Source: an uncultured Spirochaetota bacterium
GTDB taxonomy: Bacteria; Spirochaetota; Spirochaetia; Treponematales; Treponemataceae
Direction of reading: 5' to 3'
DNA: 46,597 bases
Assembly (NCBI GenBank): GCA_944389415.1
Contig: CALXMF010000016.1
Span: 1 to 46,597 of the forward strand
The translations under genes were made by a program, and so were the position numbers. Shown here piece after piece: positions 1 through 8,606 of the stretch. Each line of letters starts with the position of its first letter. Within the stretch, counting starts at the first letter, position 1. The notes under the pieces are model-generated. The model worked only from the letters and a program-made list of their open reading frames with translations. It searched no databases and was not told where the DNA came from.

Positions 1-61
1 CCTCCCACCCAGCACTTCCTTTAACAAAAGATACGTCTTTTCTTTCCTGCGCTTTGTTCAT
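1..61 (-). CDS. Unknown protein, 5' end only (runs off the window)
   Basis: An ATG at 61-59 on the minus strand is preceded by a strong Shine-Dalgarno sequence (GGAGGA, spacing about 6) and opens a frame of 20 codons without a stop up to the window edge. The visible start reads MNKAQERKDVSFVKGSAGW, hydrophilic and without a signal peptide. I do not recognise the family. It follows the cobalamin operon on the same strand after a 148-base gap and has its own good promoter, so it is probably a separate transcription unit. Confidence 0.6.
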   Translation of the reverse strand, partial: MNKAQERKDVSFVKGSAGWE

Positions 62-137
62 GTGTTTCCTCCTGTCTATATATATGGAAAAAACACTGCG
101 TTTCTGTGCGCTCCTTTTGCCTCTTATCTGTTCTTTC

Positions 138-166
138 AGTATAGTATGCTTTATCCTATCTGTCAG
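138..166 (-). promoter_or_regulatory. Sigma-70-type promoter for the left-edge gene
   Basis: On the minus strand a -35 box CTGACA (166-161) and a -10 box TATACT (143-138) are separated by 17 bp, each matching consensus at five of six bases. The predicted start near 131 gives a leader of about 70 bases before the ATG at 61. Confidence 0.55.
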
Positions 167-209
167 TACTGGTATGCACTCCTTACTATCATCAAATCAT
201 ATGCATAAG

Positions 210-1343
210 CTATAAGACCCTCTCAACAGCCGCTATAATCTTTTTCACCACCTGTATAAGGCGTTTATTATCACGATGGCGGCGCACCGCGATACGAAAG
301 CAGGTACTGCCAAGTCCTGCATAATCAGCACATCTGCGCACCAGTATGTTATGTTTAAGCAATTCATACGGTAAATCAAAACCAGGCGGCAGTATACCGG
401 TCTGTATCAGAGGCTCCAACGTACACAACAGAAAATTTGCCCTTCCCCGCACACAGTAAAAACCAAGAGCGCTCAAATTTTCATACAGATACTGGCGTTC
501 CTTCGTAATTAACCGGCGCAACCGGCGTTCATACCAACGGCTATCAAGCACAGCACTTCCCGCGCATTGCGCGGCAAAAGACACATTCCAGGGAGGCAGC
601 ACATTCACTATATTTTCCGCCGCCTGTTCCGAAGAACATAACGCATAGCCAAGGCGCAGACCCGCCATTCCATAAAACTTAGTAAATGCTTTTAATATAA
701 TAATATCAGCTCCGCTATGCAGCAAACCGCGCTGCCACCTGATATCATCGGTAACAAACGGCATAAAACAGCTGTCTACAACCATAAAAACATGATTTGC
801 GGCACAGGCGGCGGCAATACGTTCAAGCAGAGCAAAGGGAATAACAGTTCCTGCCGGATTAGAAGGCGAGCATACAAACAGCATATCAATTCCGGTAAGC
901 CGGCGGCACAATTCCGCACACAATTCTTCAGTCAGAGAAAACTCCGTATCAGCAGTCAGCATAAAAGAGTCAATCGCAGACTCCCTGCATCCTGTTATTA
1001 GCAGCGCGCGCCGGTATTCACTGAAAGCCGGCTCCACAATCAATGCCCGGCGCGGCTGTACGGCGTGCGCGGCTGCATATATAAGTTCAGTTGCTCCATT
1101 ACCGCATACAATATGAGTGTCGCTAATCTGTTCACGCAGGCTGATCGCACTGATCAGTTTGCGGCAATACGGGTCAGGATACTGAGAAATACCGGCGCAA
1201 CAGGAAACAAGAGCAAGGCAGCCGGCAAACGGCAAGCCAAGCGGACTTGTATTTGCCGAAAAATCAAGAATCGTTTTTTTCCTATGCGCATATGAAGCAA
1301 CATCTCCCCCATGGCTGAACGCCTGCCTGTGTTTTTCAGACAT
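210..1343 (-). CDS. cobD: L-threonine-O-3-phosphate decarboxylase (CobD, PLP-dependent)
   Basis: This is a class I/II aminotransferase-fold protein of 377 residues. The CobD family decarboxylates L-threonine phosphate to (R)-1-amino-2-propanol phosphate, which CbiB then attaches to cobyric acid. Visible support: the N-terminal DFSANTSPLG segment typical of CobD/HisC relatives, NGATELIY, CSPSNPAGT, and the PLP lysine in FTKFYGMAGLRLGY (Lys222). Its ATG overlaps the end of cbiB by 8 bases, so it is the last gene of the cob operon. HisC is the main alternative, but the context and the SANTSP start favour CobD. No clear hairpin terminator follows. Confidence 0.9.
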   Translation of the reverse strand: MSEKHRQAFSHGGDVASYAHRKKTILDFSANTSPLGLPFAGCLALVSCCAGISQYPDPYCRKLISAISLREQISDTHIVCGNGATELIYAAAHAVQPRRALIVEPAFSEYRRALLITGCRESAIDSFMLTADTEFSLTEELCAELCRRLTGIDMLFVCSPSNPAGTVIPFALLERIAAACAANHVFMVVDSCFMPFVTDDIRWQRGLLHSGADIIILKAFTKFYGMAGLRLGYALCSSEQAAENIVNVLPPWNVSFAAQCAGSAVLDSRWYERRLRRLITKERQYLYENLSALGFYCVRGRANFLLCTLEPLIQTGILPPGFDLPYELLKHNILVRRCADYAGLGSTCFRIAVRRHRDNKRLIQVVKKIIAAVERVL

Positions 1344-2298
1344 ACGCGGTCAATACTACCGGGATCAGCACAAACAGGCAAAGGCAAACAAACGATACGG
1401 CATATACAAGCTGTATAATACGGAGGATATCCTGTTCTTCTGCCGGACGCGTGTTATCACCTATATAAGGCTTTTCTTCAAGCTGCCCATCATACATGGC
1501 AGAACCCGCAAGACGTATCCCCAGCAATCCGGCAGCCGCAGCCTCTGTCTGCCCAGCGTTTGGACTGGCGTGACAATACCGGTCACGAAGAAAAATACGC
1601 CAGCCGTTCACCATATTAAGATGCAGAAAAGGAGATACAAGCAGCATAAATAACGCGCTTATACGTGCGGGAATAAAACCGCATATATCGTCAAAGCGGG
1701 CAGCCGCCCAACCGAAATAATAAAATTCTTCATTTTTATAACCAAACATACTGTCCATGGTATTTACCGCCTTATAACACATGGCAAGCGGAATACCGCC
1801 AATACAAAGAAAAAACAGCGGCGCGACAATACCATCACACGTATTCTCAGCAGCTGTCTCAACAGTGGCTCTGATGATACCAGCACGATTAAGACATTCC
1901 GTATCCCGGCCGACGATACGGGCAAGAGCATTCCTTGCTGAATCAAGAGTCGGATCTGCAGCAAGTGCCCGATGCACATCAAGACAGGCAGCGCATAAGC
2001 CCCGCACCGCCGGAATCTGGAATGCCCAAACAGCGTGCGCAATATATACTAAAATAGGAGATATTCTGGCAGCATAAAATAGAACAACAGCCGGTACCAC
2101 ATAAGAAACAGCGCAAGTCAAAAAAACAGTAACGATACCAGCAATACGCTCGCCTGCCGCAGAAGCAGAAAACAAACGGCGGCACAGCGTCCGGCAGCGA
2201 GAAGCAAACCAGGCAATTACCGTCACCGGATGAATGACACACTTGGGGTCGCGAAAAACGAAATCACAGCAGACACCAAGCAAAACAGCAGCGCTCAC
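1336..2298 (-). CDS. cbiB: Adenosylcobinamide-phosphate synthase (CbiB)
   Basis: This integral membrane protein of 320 residues joins the aminopropanol (phosphate) arm to adenosylcobyric acid. The family signature is clear: an early hydrophobic helix followed by FRDPKCVIHPVTVIAWF, then AAENTCDGIVAPLFF, KAVNTMDSMFGYKNEEF and PNAGQTEAAAAGLLGI. An upstream ATG at 2358 would run 58 bases into cobC. I chose the GTG at 2298, which sits just after the cobC stop with GGAGAA seven bases upstream and puts the first helix where the family has it. It overlaps cobD by 8 bases. Confidence 0.9.
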   Translation of the reverse strand: MSAAVLLGVCCDFVFRDPKCVIHPVTVIAWFASRCRTLCRRLFSASAAGERIAGIVTVFLTCAVSYVVPAVVLFYAARISPILVYIAHAVWAFQIPAVRGLCAACLDVHRALAADPTLDSARNALARIVGRDTECLNRAGIIRATVETAAENTCDGIVAPLFFLCIGGIPLAMCYKAVNTMDSMFGYKNEEFYYFGWAAARFDDICGFIPARISALFMLLVSPFLHLNMVNGWRIFLRDRYCHASPNAGQTEAAAAGLLGIRLAGSAMYDGQLEEKPYIGDNTRPAEEQDILRIIQLVYAVSFVCLCLFVLIPVVLTAYV

Positions 2299-2300
2299 AC

Positions 2301-2942
2301 TTATTCTCCAAACATCTGCAAATCTGTAAAAGAAACTTCTCCCGCATGATAGCGACACACCGCCTCTATCATACCGCCATTAGGCAGCCGCACATCAAAA
2401 TACGAGATATCACGGATAAAACGAGAGCACAAAGCCATAACCGTACCGCCGTGTCCAACAATAATCAGGTAAGACGGAGGAGAAACATCCAGACTGAAGA
2501 ACGGTAAATCAAGAAATGTACGGCATACCCGTTCCTGAAACATATCTCTGCTCTCCCCGCCGGGACACTGCGACATACATCCGGAATCAACCCACTCAAG
2601 ATACCTGTGATCGTACCGCATTTCCTCGGCGCTGCGGCGCTCAAATACACCAAAATTCATTTCAGCAAACCCAGCAGTCTCAACCAGTACCCCATGCGGA
2701 AACAACAGCTGTGCTGTTTCTTTTGCACGAATAAGCGGGGAGACATATACAGTTGGAAGACCAGAGGCAAACGCTTTAGCAGCTCGGCGCACACAGTCAC
2801 AGGAAGCACAGTGCAGAATCTGTTCTCTCCCCTGCGGAGAAAGAGGAACATCCCATGTTCCGCAATAACGGCGCTCTCTGTTTGCCATCGTCTCTCCGTG
2901 GCGTATAAGCAGCATCGGTATCTGAAATACCGTGTGATTCAC
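2301..2942 (-). CDS. cobC: Alpha-ribazole phosphatase-like histidine phosphatase (CobC)
   Basis: This is a phosphoglycerate-mutase-type histidine phosphatase of 213 residues. The phosphohistidine motif LLIRHGET lies near the N terminus, with SPLIRAKETA, FAEMNFGVFERRSAEEM and the second histidine in IIVGHGGTVMALC. In the nucleotide-loop pathway CobC removes the phosphate from alpha-ribazole-5'-phosphate or adenosylcobalamin phosphate. The start is a GTG at 2942 that shares a GTGA overlap with the preceding gene and has AAAGGAGAG about 10 bases upstream; an open frame from 3017 would bury 75 bases in the neighbour. The specific substrate is inferred from the operon. Confidence 0.85.
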   Translation of the reverse strand: MNHTVFQIPMLLIRHGETMANRERRYCGTWDVPLSPQGREQILHCASCDCVRRAAKAFASGLPTVYVSPLIRAKETAQLLFPHGVLVETAGFAEMNFGVFERRSAEEMRYDHRYLEWVDSGCMSQCPGGESRDMFQERVCRTFLDLPFFSLDVSPPSYLIIVGHGGTVMALCSRFIRDISYFDVRLPNGGMIEAVCRYHAGEVSFTDLQMFGE

Positions 2943-3298
2943 AGTGTCAGCTCTCCTTTTAGCACCTGCGGAATACCGCAGCACATACGGACAACCGTAT
3001 CGGCATTCGCCGCGCAAACACGATTCAGTAAGCCATATGCCTCACGCAGCAGATTCTGTTCCTCTTCAGCAGGAACGATACCGCAGCCAGCCTCCGTACA
3101 GATAATAACTTCTTTTTGCAGAATGAGAGGCAGCAATACTTCACGCTGGGTTAAAAAACTGAGTGCGAGATCGTTATCAATAAAAAGAACAGCGCAAGAT
3201 GTATCAGACAACGTTCCGATATCAGTCAGTGTAAATCCGAGTTTCTCACATACAAATGTTCTGCGTCCTGAGCCATATCCGCCAATGACCACCATCAT
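2939..3298 (-). CDS. Short CobU-like protein (C-terminal half of CobU, degenerate P-loop)
   Basis: This 119-residue protein starts at an ATG in an ATGA overlap with cobS. The N terminus VVIGGYGSGRR looks like a CobU P-loop that has lost the GKS lysine and serine. The C-terminal half, from TEAGCGIVPAEEEQ through CCGIPQVLKG, matches the end of CobU (NEVG.GIVPE... then GI..K). The central CobU part with the guanylylated histidine and the LLEC strand is absent. It therefore resembles a shrunken CobU. It may be an accessory subunit, a partner of the full-size CobU next door, or a decaying duplicate. Function unproven. Confidence 0.7.
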   Translation of the reverse strand: MMVVIGGYGSGRRTFVCEKLGFTLTDIGTLSDTSCAVLFIDNDLALSFLTQREVLLPLILQKEVIICTEAGCGIVPAEEEQNLLREAYGLLNRVCAANADTVVRMCCGIPQVLKGELTL

Positions 3299-4098
3299 AG
3301 TGAAACTCCAAAAATATACGCTAAAATAGCCGGGACAATAGCAAGCGCTCCCATAGACACAAATTCCGCCCACTGGACAAACCATCCGGCAAGATCTCCG
3401 CTTATTCCGCCAAACCGCCGGCAGAGACGCACATAATAGATACTGAATAATGACTGCGCAACCACTACAGAAAGACATTCCCATGGAGCAAACAACGATA
3501 CAACAAGAGACAGGCACAAAGCTGTACCGCCAGTGCTGATACGAACTATACGTTTTTGCGCCGTATCAGAAAATGTTTTAACAAGACTGCTTCCTTCAGC
3601 CGGCGGCAGAGAAGCAACAGCAAATGCGCTTAACAAACGTGAAAGTGTAAACAGCAGCGCCAACGCGGCGCCAGTACGTACTGACGGATGTATACTTGCG
3701 GAAAACGCAAACATACCGGCAAACCAGCCACAGCAGGCAATCAATGCGGAAGCTCCGCAATGAGGATCTCTTAATATAGAAGCCATTTTTGCACGATCAC
3801 TATGACTGCCAAGCGCATCGGCGGTATCACACAAACCGTCTAAATGAATACCGCCAGTCAGCAGTACAGGAAACAGCGTTAAACCGGCAGCCTGCAAAAA
3901 ATATATCTGCTGAACAGATACTGTGCGCAGCTGCAAACATCCCCAAAGCCACAGCCAGCAGACTCCTCCGATAATGACACCCACAAGCGGAAACGCGCAC
4001 ATAACATACCGGAGATTCCGGCTGTTCCATTCAACTCTTGGAACAGGAATAGCGGAAAACAAAGAAAACGCGAGCGCAATTGTTTTAAGCACAATCAT
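3295..4098 (-). CDS. cobS: Adenosylcobinamide-GDP ribazoletransferase (cobalamin synthase, CobS)
   Basis: This polytopic membrane protein of 267 residues joins adenosylcobinamide-GDP to alpha-ribazole (phosphate), the last assembly step. Family hallmarks: FSAIPVPRVEWN near the N terminus, PLVGVIIGG, and the metal-binding GGIHLDGLCDTADALGSH followed by KMASILRDPHCGASAL. AAGGGGT lies about 10 bases before the ATG, inside the end of cobU (14-base overlap). It ends in an ATGA overlap with the short CobU-like gene. The length is normal for the family. Confidence 0.95.
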   Translation of the reverse strand: MIVLKTIALAFSLFSAIPVPRVEWNSRNLRYVMCAFPLVGVIIGGVCWLWLWGCLQLRTVSVQQIYFLQAAGLTLFPVLLTGGIHLDGLCDTADALGSHSDRAKMASILRDPHCGASALIACCGWFAGMFAFSASIHPSVRTGAALALLFTLSRLLSAFAVASLPPAEGSSLVKTFSDTAQKRIVRISTGGTALCLSLVVSLFAPWECLSVVVAQSLFSIYYVRLCRRFGGISGDLAGWFVQWAEFVSMGALAIVPAILAYIFGVSL

Positions 4099-4636
4099 GA
4101 ATCACAGACCCCTTAATATACACCGGGATACCGGCTGTTACTTCTATAACAGCCGTACTGAAAGCGGCAAACCGATTGCGCACAGATGAGAGTACATCCA
4201 GATACGCGGCAACAGTCTCACTGTAAGCAGTATCGCCGCAGAATACATCCGAACAGACTGCTATAAGATTACGGCAGGAACCTGCAAGACGCATCAGATC
4301 CGCAAAAACACAATCTGCTGTCCGCACGGGATCTTTCATTGTGCCATCAGGAAGAAATAACTCATTAGCAATCAATACTGTCAGGCATTCAAGAAGAACT
4401 GTACTGTCAGGCAGAACGAGCTGCCCTACAGAACGGCTGCATTCAATAGTAATAAAACTTTTTCCTTGTCTTGCCAAACGATGCGCATTGATGCGTCTGT
4501 GTGCCGATTCACAATTATTCTCCATTGTGGCTACATAATATAACCGTTTTCCATCAGAACGTCCCAACGCAGCAGCAAGCTCTTCCGCTACAGCGCTTTT
4601 TCCGCTTTTACTCGCTCCGGTTATCAACACCGTCAT
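4085..4636 (-). CDS. cobU: Adenosylcobinamide kinase / guanylyltransferase (CobU), C-terminal motif altered
   Basis: At 183 residues it has the usual CobU length. The P-loop is ITGASKSGKS. The guanylylated histidine region is present as RRINAHRLARQG, with one of the usual two histidines kept. LLECLTVLIANELF matches the family strand. The segment normally reading NEVG.GIVPEN is replaced by SDVFCGDTAYSE, although the following helix and the final GIPVYIKG are retained. The known reaction is phosphorylation of cobinamide and GMP transfer to give adenosylcobinamide-GDP. Its start shares ATGA with the end of cobT. The missing GIVP motif is present in the short paralogue two genes downstream. Confidence 0.85.
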   Translation of the reverse strand: MTVLITGASKSGKSAVAEELAAALGRSDGKRLYYVATMENNCESAHRRINAHRLARQGKSFITIECSRSVGQLVLPDSTVLLECLTVLIANELFLPDGTMKDPVRTADCVFADLMRLAGSCRNLIAVCSDVFCGDTAYSETVAAYLDVLSSVRNRFAAFSTAVIEVTAGIPVYIKGSVIHDCA

Positions 4637-5709
4637 TGAGATACTGCTCCGAATGTGGTATACGGTATCACACCTGACGATTCAAAACTTGCCGCCTGTG
4701 TGTATACCGCGAACGCCATATCAAGCAGAGGCATAAATGCGACAGCGCCAGTTCCTTCACCCAGACGCATACCAGCGGTAATAGGCGCATCCAATTCCAG
4801 CTCTTTAAGCAGCAATTTTCCTGCTGGTTCATCACTGACATGGCTTGCTATCAGATACGATCGCACTGCGGGGCACAGCCGCACAGCGCATAAAGCCGCG
4901 GCGGCACTGATGCAGCCATCGATAATAACAGGCACATTCTGTGCCGCACAGGCAATCATAAAACCTGTCATTGCGGCGATATCAAAACTACCAACTTTTG
5001 AAAGAACATCATAGATATTATCACAGTCAGGGCAATTTATTTTTATTCCCTGTTTGACCGCAGCAATTTTACGGCGCAAACCATCTGCATTAAGTCCTGC
5101 TCCCGGACCAGTCACCGTTTCCACATCAATATCAAGCAGCACTGCGCTTACCGCACTTGCAGCAGAAGTGTTTCCAATACCCATCTCGCCGCATGCAAGC
5201 AGAGAATACCCGCCGCGAACAAGCCGTTCAGAAACCATGCAGCCGGCATTAAGAGCATTAAACAGTTGATCCATTGTCATTGCAGGACCTTGTGCAAAAT
5301 TCGCAGTACCGCGCGCAGAAGAACAGCTAATCAACGCAGGATTGGCAATCGGAGAACACATACCAACATCAACCGCTACAACATCGCAGCGGGCACAGCG
5401 AGCCATCATATTGATATTCGCCTGTCCTTTACAGATATTATCCGCAACAATCGCAGTCACTTCACTCCCAGTCTGCGTTACACCCTCACAGATAATCCCA
5501 TTATCAGCACAAAACACAGCAACAGCACGAGGTTCAAGCACCGGTACAAGCCGGCGCTGCGCTGCGCAAACACGTATTAATGCAGTCTCCAACAAACCAA
5601 GACTTCCAATCGGCTTAGCAACACAATCCCATTTACGTTTTGCCACAGATGCAATAGTGTTATCAGCCTCAGAAACCTGGGCACAAATTTGTTTAAAAAT
5701 ATCACGCAT
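4633..5709 (-). CDS. cobT: Nicotinate-nucleotide--dimethylbenzimidazole phosphoribosyltransferase (CobT)
   Basis: This cytoplasmic enzyme of 358 residues activates the lower-ligand base to alpha-ribazole phosphate using nicotinate mononucleotide. Visible family blocks: KPIGSLGLLE near the N terminus, FCADNGIICEGVTQTGSEVT, CGEMGIGNTSAASAVSA, TGPGAGLNADGLRRK, and RLGEGTGAVAFMPLLDMA with the catalytic glutamate. It is the first cob gene and starts only five bases after the stop of the diguanylate cyclase gene, so the two are probably co-transcribed. No cobalamin riboswitch fits in front of it. Confidence 0.95.
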   Translation of the reverse strand: MRDIFKQICAQVSEADNTIASVAKRKWDCVAKPIGSLGLLETALIRVCAAQRRLVPVLEPRAVAVFCADNGIICEGVTQTGSEVTAIVADNICKGQANINMMARCARCDVVAVDVGMCSPIANPALISCSSARGTANFAQGPAMTMDQLFNALNAGCMVSERLVRGGYSLLACGEMGIGNTSAASAVSAVLLDIDVETVTGPGAGLNADGLRRKIAAVKQGIKINCPDCDNIYDVLSKVGSFDIAAMTGFMIACAAQNVPVIIDGCISAAAALCAVRLCPAVRSYLIASHVSDEPAGKLLLKELELDAPITAGMRLGEGTGAVAFMPLLDMAFAVYTQAASFESSGVIPYTTFGAVSQ

Positions 5710-5714
5710 TTATG

Positions 5715-7274
5715 TTATAAACGTCCCGCTTTTCGCTGGGCTTTTGTTTTATACATTTCCACATCAGCCATATGCTGTAGTTTTTCAAATGAAAATTCAT
5801 CGCTTTCGTTCATTGTAGCGCAGCCAATTGATAATCCGCGCAAAAATGGAAAATCCCCTTCTGGAAGAAAAAGATTGTTCTCAATTTTTTCAAGAAGCAT
5901 TTTTGTCTGTTCCGCAGTTGTCCGCGGCAGCAATACAAGAAATTCATCTCCCCCTAATCGAAAAATAAGATCGCTCTTTCGCAAATTATGAAATAATGAT
6001 GAGCAGCAGGCTACAATATATTCATCACCAACTTTATGGCCATAATTATCATTAACTTTTTTTAAATTATCAATATCACACATCATAATAGACATGGGGA
6101 ATACTGGAGATTCAGAAAATAACGCACGCTTTATTTCATAATAATGACGATTGTATGCCCCAGTGAGTACATCACTGAATGCAAACGATTCAAGAGAAAC
6201 AAGCAGTTTATTGATCTTGGTTATATTGGTAAACAATAACATTTTTCCAAGGCGCTCATTCCTTTTAGAAATAAGCGGTTTCGTTTCCGCATAGTAAATC
6301 ACGCTGTTCAGATTATCCTGCAGTAGAAAAATATCTGATGAATCGTCATTTTTCTGTTCCATTATGTGCATCGGTAATTCTGTTTTAGTAAAAAAAGAAA
6401 ATAATGTATTCACATTCAACATCGTATACTCAGCAATACCATGCGCACGTAGAATCTGAGAACCTCCCACACTCCGGAATACAACAATATCAGAACAGTC
6501 TATAATAAATAATGGAACAGGAAACATTTTTTCCATATAACTGCTGCACATGGAAATCATCAGTTCAGTTTTATCAAATCTAACGCTCAGATATAGCGCT
6601 AAAATACAAATCAGATGCCCCGCGCCAGACAGCGCGACAGCATAAAAATTATTATTTTGGGTAAGTGTAAAAAGAATATTTACCGCAACAATACACAGAC
6701 ATAGTATAAGCAGCGGAAGGAAAGTTTTTTTATCAGATGTATTTTTTCTCTTTACTTTTCTAATAAGAAAAATCATTCCAATAAGACATATGCCGTAACT
6801 ATATATCAAATGAATATAATACCATACACCTGGATACATTTGAAGTATACGGGTCGGATTATACACAAACACATATGCATATGAAAACAACAAATCCTGA
6901 AAAGGATATGTTAACGCAAGCAGCGTAGTAATACAGGGAACAGCGAATATGCCTATAAAAAATGAAGGATGAGTTTTTTCGGGATACGCATATTTAATGC
7001 AAAATAAAAAGAAAAAAACACACGCAAACGAACTGAATACATACAACATCGAATTAAAAAAAGCAGCAATATTCGGATCATATACTATTAAATATCCAAC
7101 AAGAAAAGCATCCCACAGCCCCATGCATAAAATAAACATTTGCAGGTATGCATATATCACATTATGTCTTTTATGCCGCTCACTCAGAACACACAATCCA
7201 AACGCCGTAATCGCAGATACTGTTCTGATTATGGCGTTTATATCTTCCGCCTGAAAATAAAATACTGTATTCAT
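5715..7274 (-). CDS. Membrane diguanylate cyclase (seven-helix sensor plus GGDEF)
   Basis: This protein of about 519 residues has seven hydrophobic helices in roughly the first 230 residues, a linker that may be PAS-like, and a C-terminal GGDEF domain. The active-site motif GGDEF is intact at 441-445, and RKSD at 432-435 matches the RxxD inhibitory site. It should make c-di-GMP at the inner membrane in response to an unknown signal. The longest frame starts at a TTG inside the terminator at 7308-7339, so I chose the ATG at 7274; no strong ribosome binding site is visible. It precedes cobT by five bases on the same strand. Confidence 0.85.
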   Translation of the reverse strand: MNTVFYFQAEDINAIIRTVSAITAFGLCVLSERHKRHNVIYAYLQMFILCMGLWDAFLVGYLIVYDPNIAAFFNSMLYVFSSFACVFFFLFCIKYAYPEKTHPSFFIGIFAVPCITTLLALTYPFQDLLFSYAYVFVYNPTRILQMYPGVWYYIHLIYSYGICLIGMIFLIRKVKRKNTSDKKTFLPLLILCLCIVAVNILFTLTQNNNFYAVALSGAGHLICILALYLSVRFDKTELMISMCSSYMEKMFPVPLFIIDCSDIVVFRSVGGSQILRAHGIAEYTMLNVNTLFSFFTKTELPMHIMEQKNDDSSDIFLLQDNLNSVIYYAETKPLISKRNERLGKMLLFTNITKINKLLVSLESFAFSDVLTGAYNRHYYEIKRALFSESPVFPMSIMMCDIDNLKKVNDNYGHKVGDEYIVACCSSLFHNLRKSDLIFRLGGDEFLVLLPRTTAEQTKMLLEKIENNLFLPEGDFPFLRGLSIGCATMNESDEFSFEKLQHMADVEMYKTKAQRKAGRL

Positions 7275-7307
7275 TATAGATATTTTGAAATATGCGTTTA
7301 AAATTAC

Positions 7308-7339
7308 AAAAAAGGCAGGCAAAAAAGCCTGCCCTTTTT
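7308..7339 (-). terminator. Rho-independent terminator
   Basis: Seven-base stem GGCAGGC (7314-7320) with GCCTGCC (7327-7333) and an A6/T6 loop, followed on the minus strand by six T. It ends the OmpL47-like gene at 7364 and separates it from the diguanylate cyclase gene. The plus-strand side also carries CTTTTT, but no plus-strand gene lies before it. Confidence 0.85.
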
Positions 7340-7363
7340 ACTTGGGCCCGTATATACGGTTAA

Positions 7364-8407
7364 TTACATACCAAGATTTTCTTCTTCTACAACAACCTCT
7401 TCTGCAACAGGCTCTTCGGTTTCAACAACCGCAGGTTCTTCCACAGTCTCTGCAGCAGGAGTTTCAACGACAGCCTGCGCCTGGACAGCATCAGCTGTAC
7501 CGCATTCAATAGTAGGCACCGGGAGCACAAGATTTGTTGAGAACTGCATTTCAACAATCTCGCCTTTATTATCAAGATTATCAACGGCATACGCACGTAC
7601 AATGCATGAATCAACACCGGCAGGAGGCAGCAAAACATCCTGATAGCGGGCAAATTCAGAACCGTTTACAGAGACATAAATATCTTTTACTCCGGACAGT
7701 TCATCTGTTGCGGCAACAGAAATTTCTGTTGCAGGATTAACATAACTAACCTCATTGATAACCAGCGGTTCAGCACTCAGTGTAATCTCGGCAACCGGAC
7801 CAACATTATCATTTACAACAGCGACATTAACTGTTTCGCTGACATTTCCAACACGGTCAAGTGCATAACATGCCAACGAGACATCACCATCTGCAATGCC
7901 ATTCATAGACAGAACACTTTTATTAATGAGATCTGTTTCAGCACCGCCGTTTACAGCTGCAAAAACATGTTCTGTTCCAGACACAGAATCTTCTGCGAAT
8001 ACACGGATACCTGTCTTTTGAGAAACATATGTGACGCCATTCTCATTTGTATACACAGGACCGTTTATCATATATTTTACAACAGGAGCGGTTCCATCAA
8101 CAATTGCTGTATACATCTGCAAATCAGCTACATCACCCCATGCGTTTCTGGTACCATAGGTAACAGAAACCTGTCCCTCTTCCGACAACTCAACAGGAGC
8201 TGTATAATCTGTAAGCTCTCCGGAATTGTATGAGTATACAATTGTACCAGCTCCCTCAGGAATAGCATCAGCGCTGATAGTCACTTTTGATCCCAGCGGA
8301 ACATAATCTATCTTACCGTCATTCCACGTTTTATACGTAGATTCCTGAGCCCCAGCAGCAGACGCAAGCAATGCAGCAGCTGTAATCCATCCCACAATCT
8401 TCTTCAT
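7364..8407 (-). CDS. Exported OmpL47-like Ig-fold surface/periplasmic protein with acidic tail
   Basis: This 347-residue protein has a signal peptide (MKKIVGWITAAALLASAAGA, cleavage before QE). The body contains two similar segments of the kind found in spirochaetal OmpL47-type proteins: each has a (V)YTNENGVTYVSQKT- or SYVNPATEIS-type strand followed by AxDxxSGxxxIxxxVNGxE. The last 45 or so residues are a low-complexity tail of V, E, A and P. The start is the ATG with GGAGG six bases upstream; an ATG at 8470 lies before the promoter. It probably sits in the periplasm or at the outer membrane. Role unknown. Confidence 0.8.
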   Translation of the reverse strand: MKKIVGWITAAALLASAAGAQESTYKTWNDGKIDYVPLGSKVTISADAIPEGAGTIVYSYNSGELTDYTAPVELSEEGQVSVTYGTRNAWGDVADLQMYTAIVDGTAPVVKYMINGPVYTNENGVTYVSQKTGIRVFAEDSVSGTEHVFAAVNGGAETDLINKSVLSMNGIADGDVSLACYALDRVGNVSETVNVAVVNDNVGPVAEITLSAEPLVINEVSYVNPATEISVAATDELSGVKDIYVSVNGSEFARYQDVLLPPAGVDSCIVRAYAVDNLDNKGEIVEMQFSTNLVLPVPTIECGTADAVQAQAVVETPAAETVEEPAVVETEEPVAEEVVVEEENLGM

Positions 8408-8438
8408 AAAAACCTCCAACAAAAAAGAATATAGGTAT

Positions 8439-8467
8439 AGTATAAACCACCTTTCATAAAATTTAAA
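8439..8467 (-). promoter_or_regulatory. Promoter of the OmpL47-like gene
   Basis: Minus-strand -35 TTTAAA (8467-8462), 17-bp spacer, -10 TATACT (8444-8439). The predicted start near 8432 leaves a leader of about 25 bases with the GGAGG ribosome binding site. This explains why the longer open frame starting at 8470 is not the real gene. Confidence 0.5.
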
Positions 8468-8606
8468 CATCTGTTTGCGGCAAATCGTAATAAAATATGC
8501 TGTATTTCACAGAATAACAAATAAAACAATAATAACGAACTGTTTTTCATACCCATCGTAAAACAGCCATCTTGTTCAAAACAGCGTATAACAGTACACT
8601 GCCCTC

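Noticed and set aside
2607-3329. Plus-strand open frame of 240 codons
   Set aside because: It lies antisense to cobC and the CobU-like gene, whose products have clear family motifs; the translated frame is low-complexity and has no recognisable domain.
5342-5818. Plus-strand open frame of 158 codons
   Set aside because: Antisense to cobT and crossing into the cyclase gene; no ribosome binding site or family similarity.
7275-7363. Cobalamin riboswitch ahead of the cyclase-cob operon
   Set aside because: Only about 90 bases are available, mostly taken by a terminator; no B12-box-like sequence is seen.
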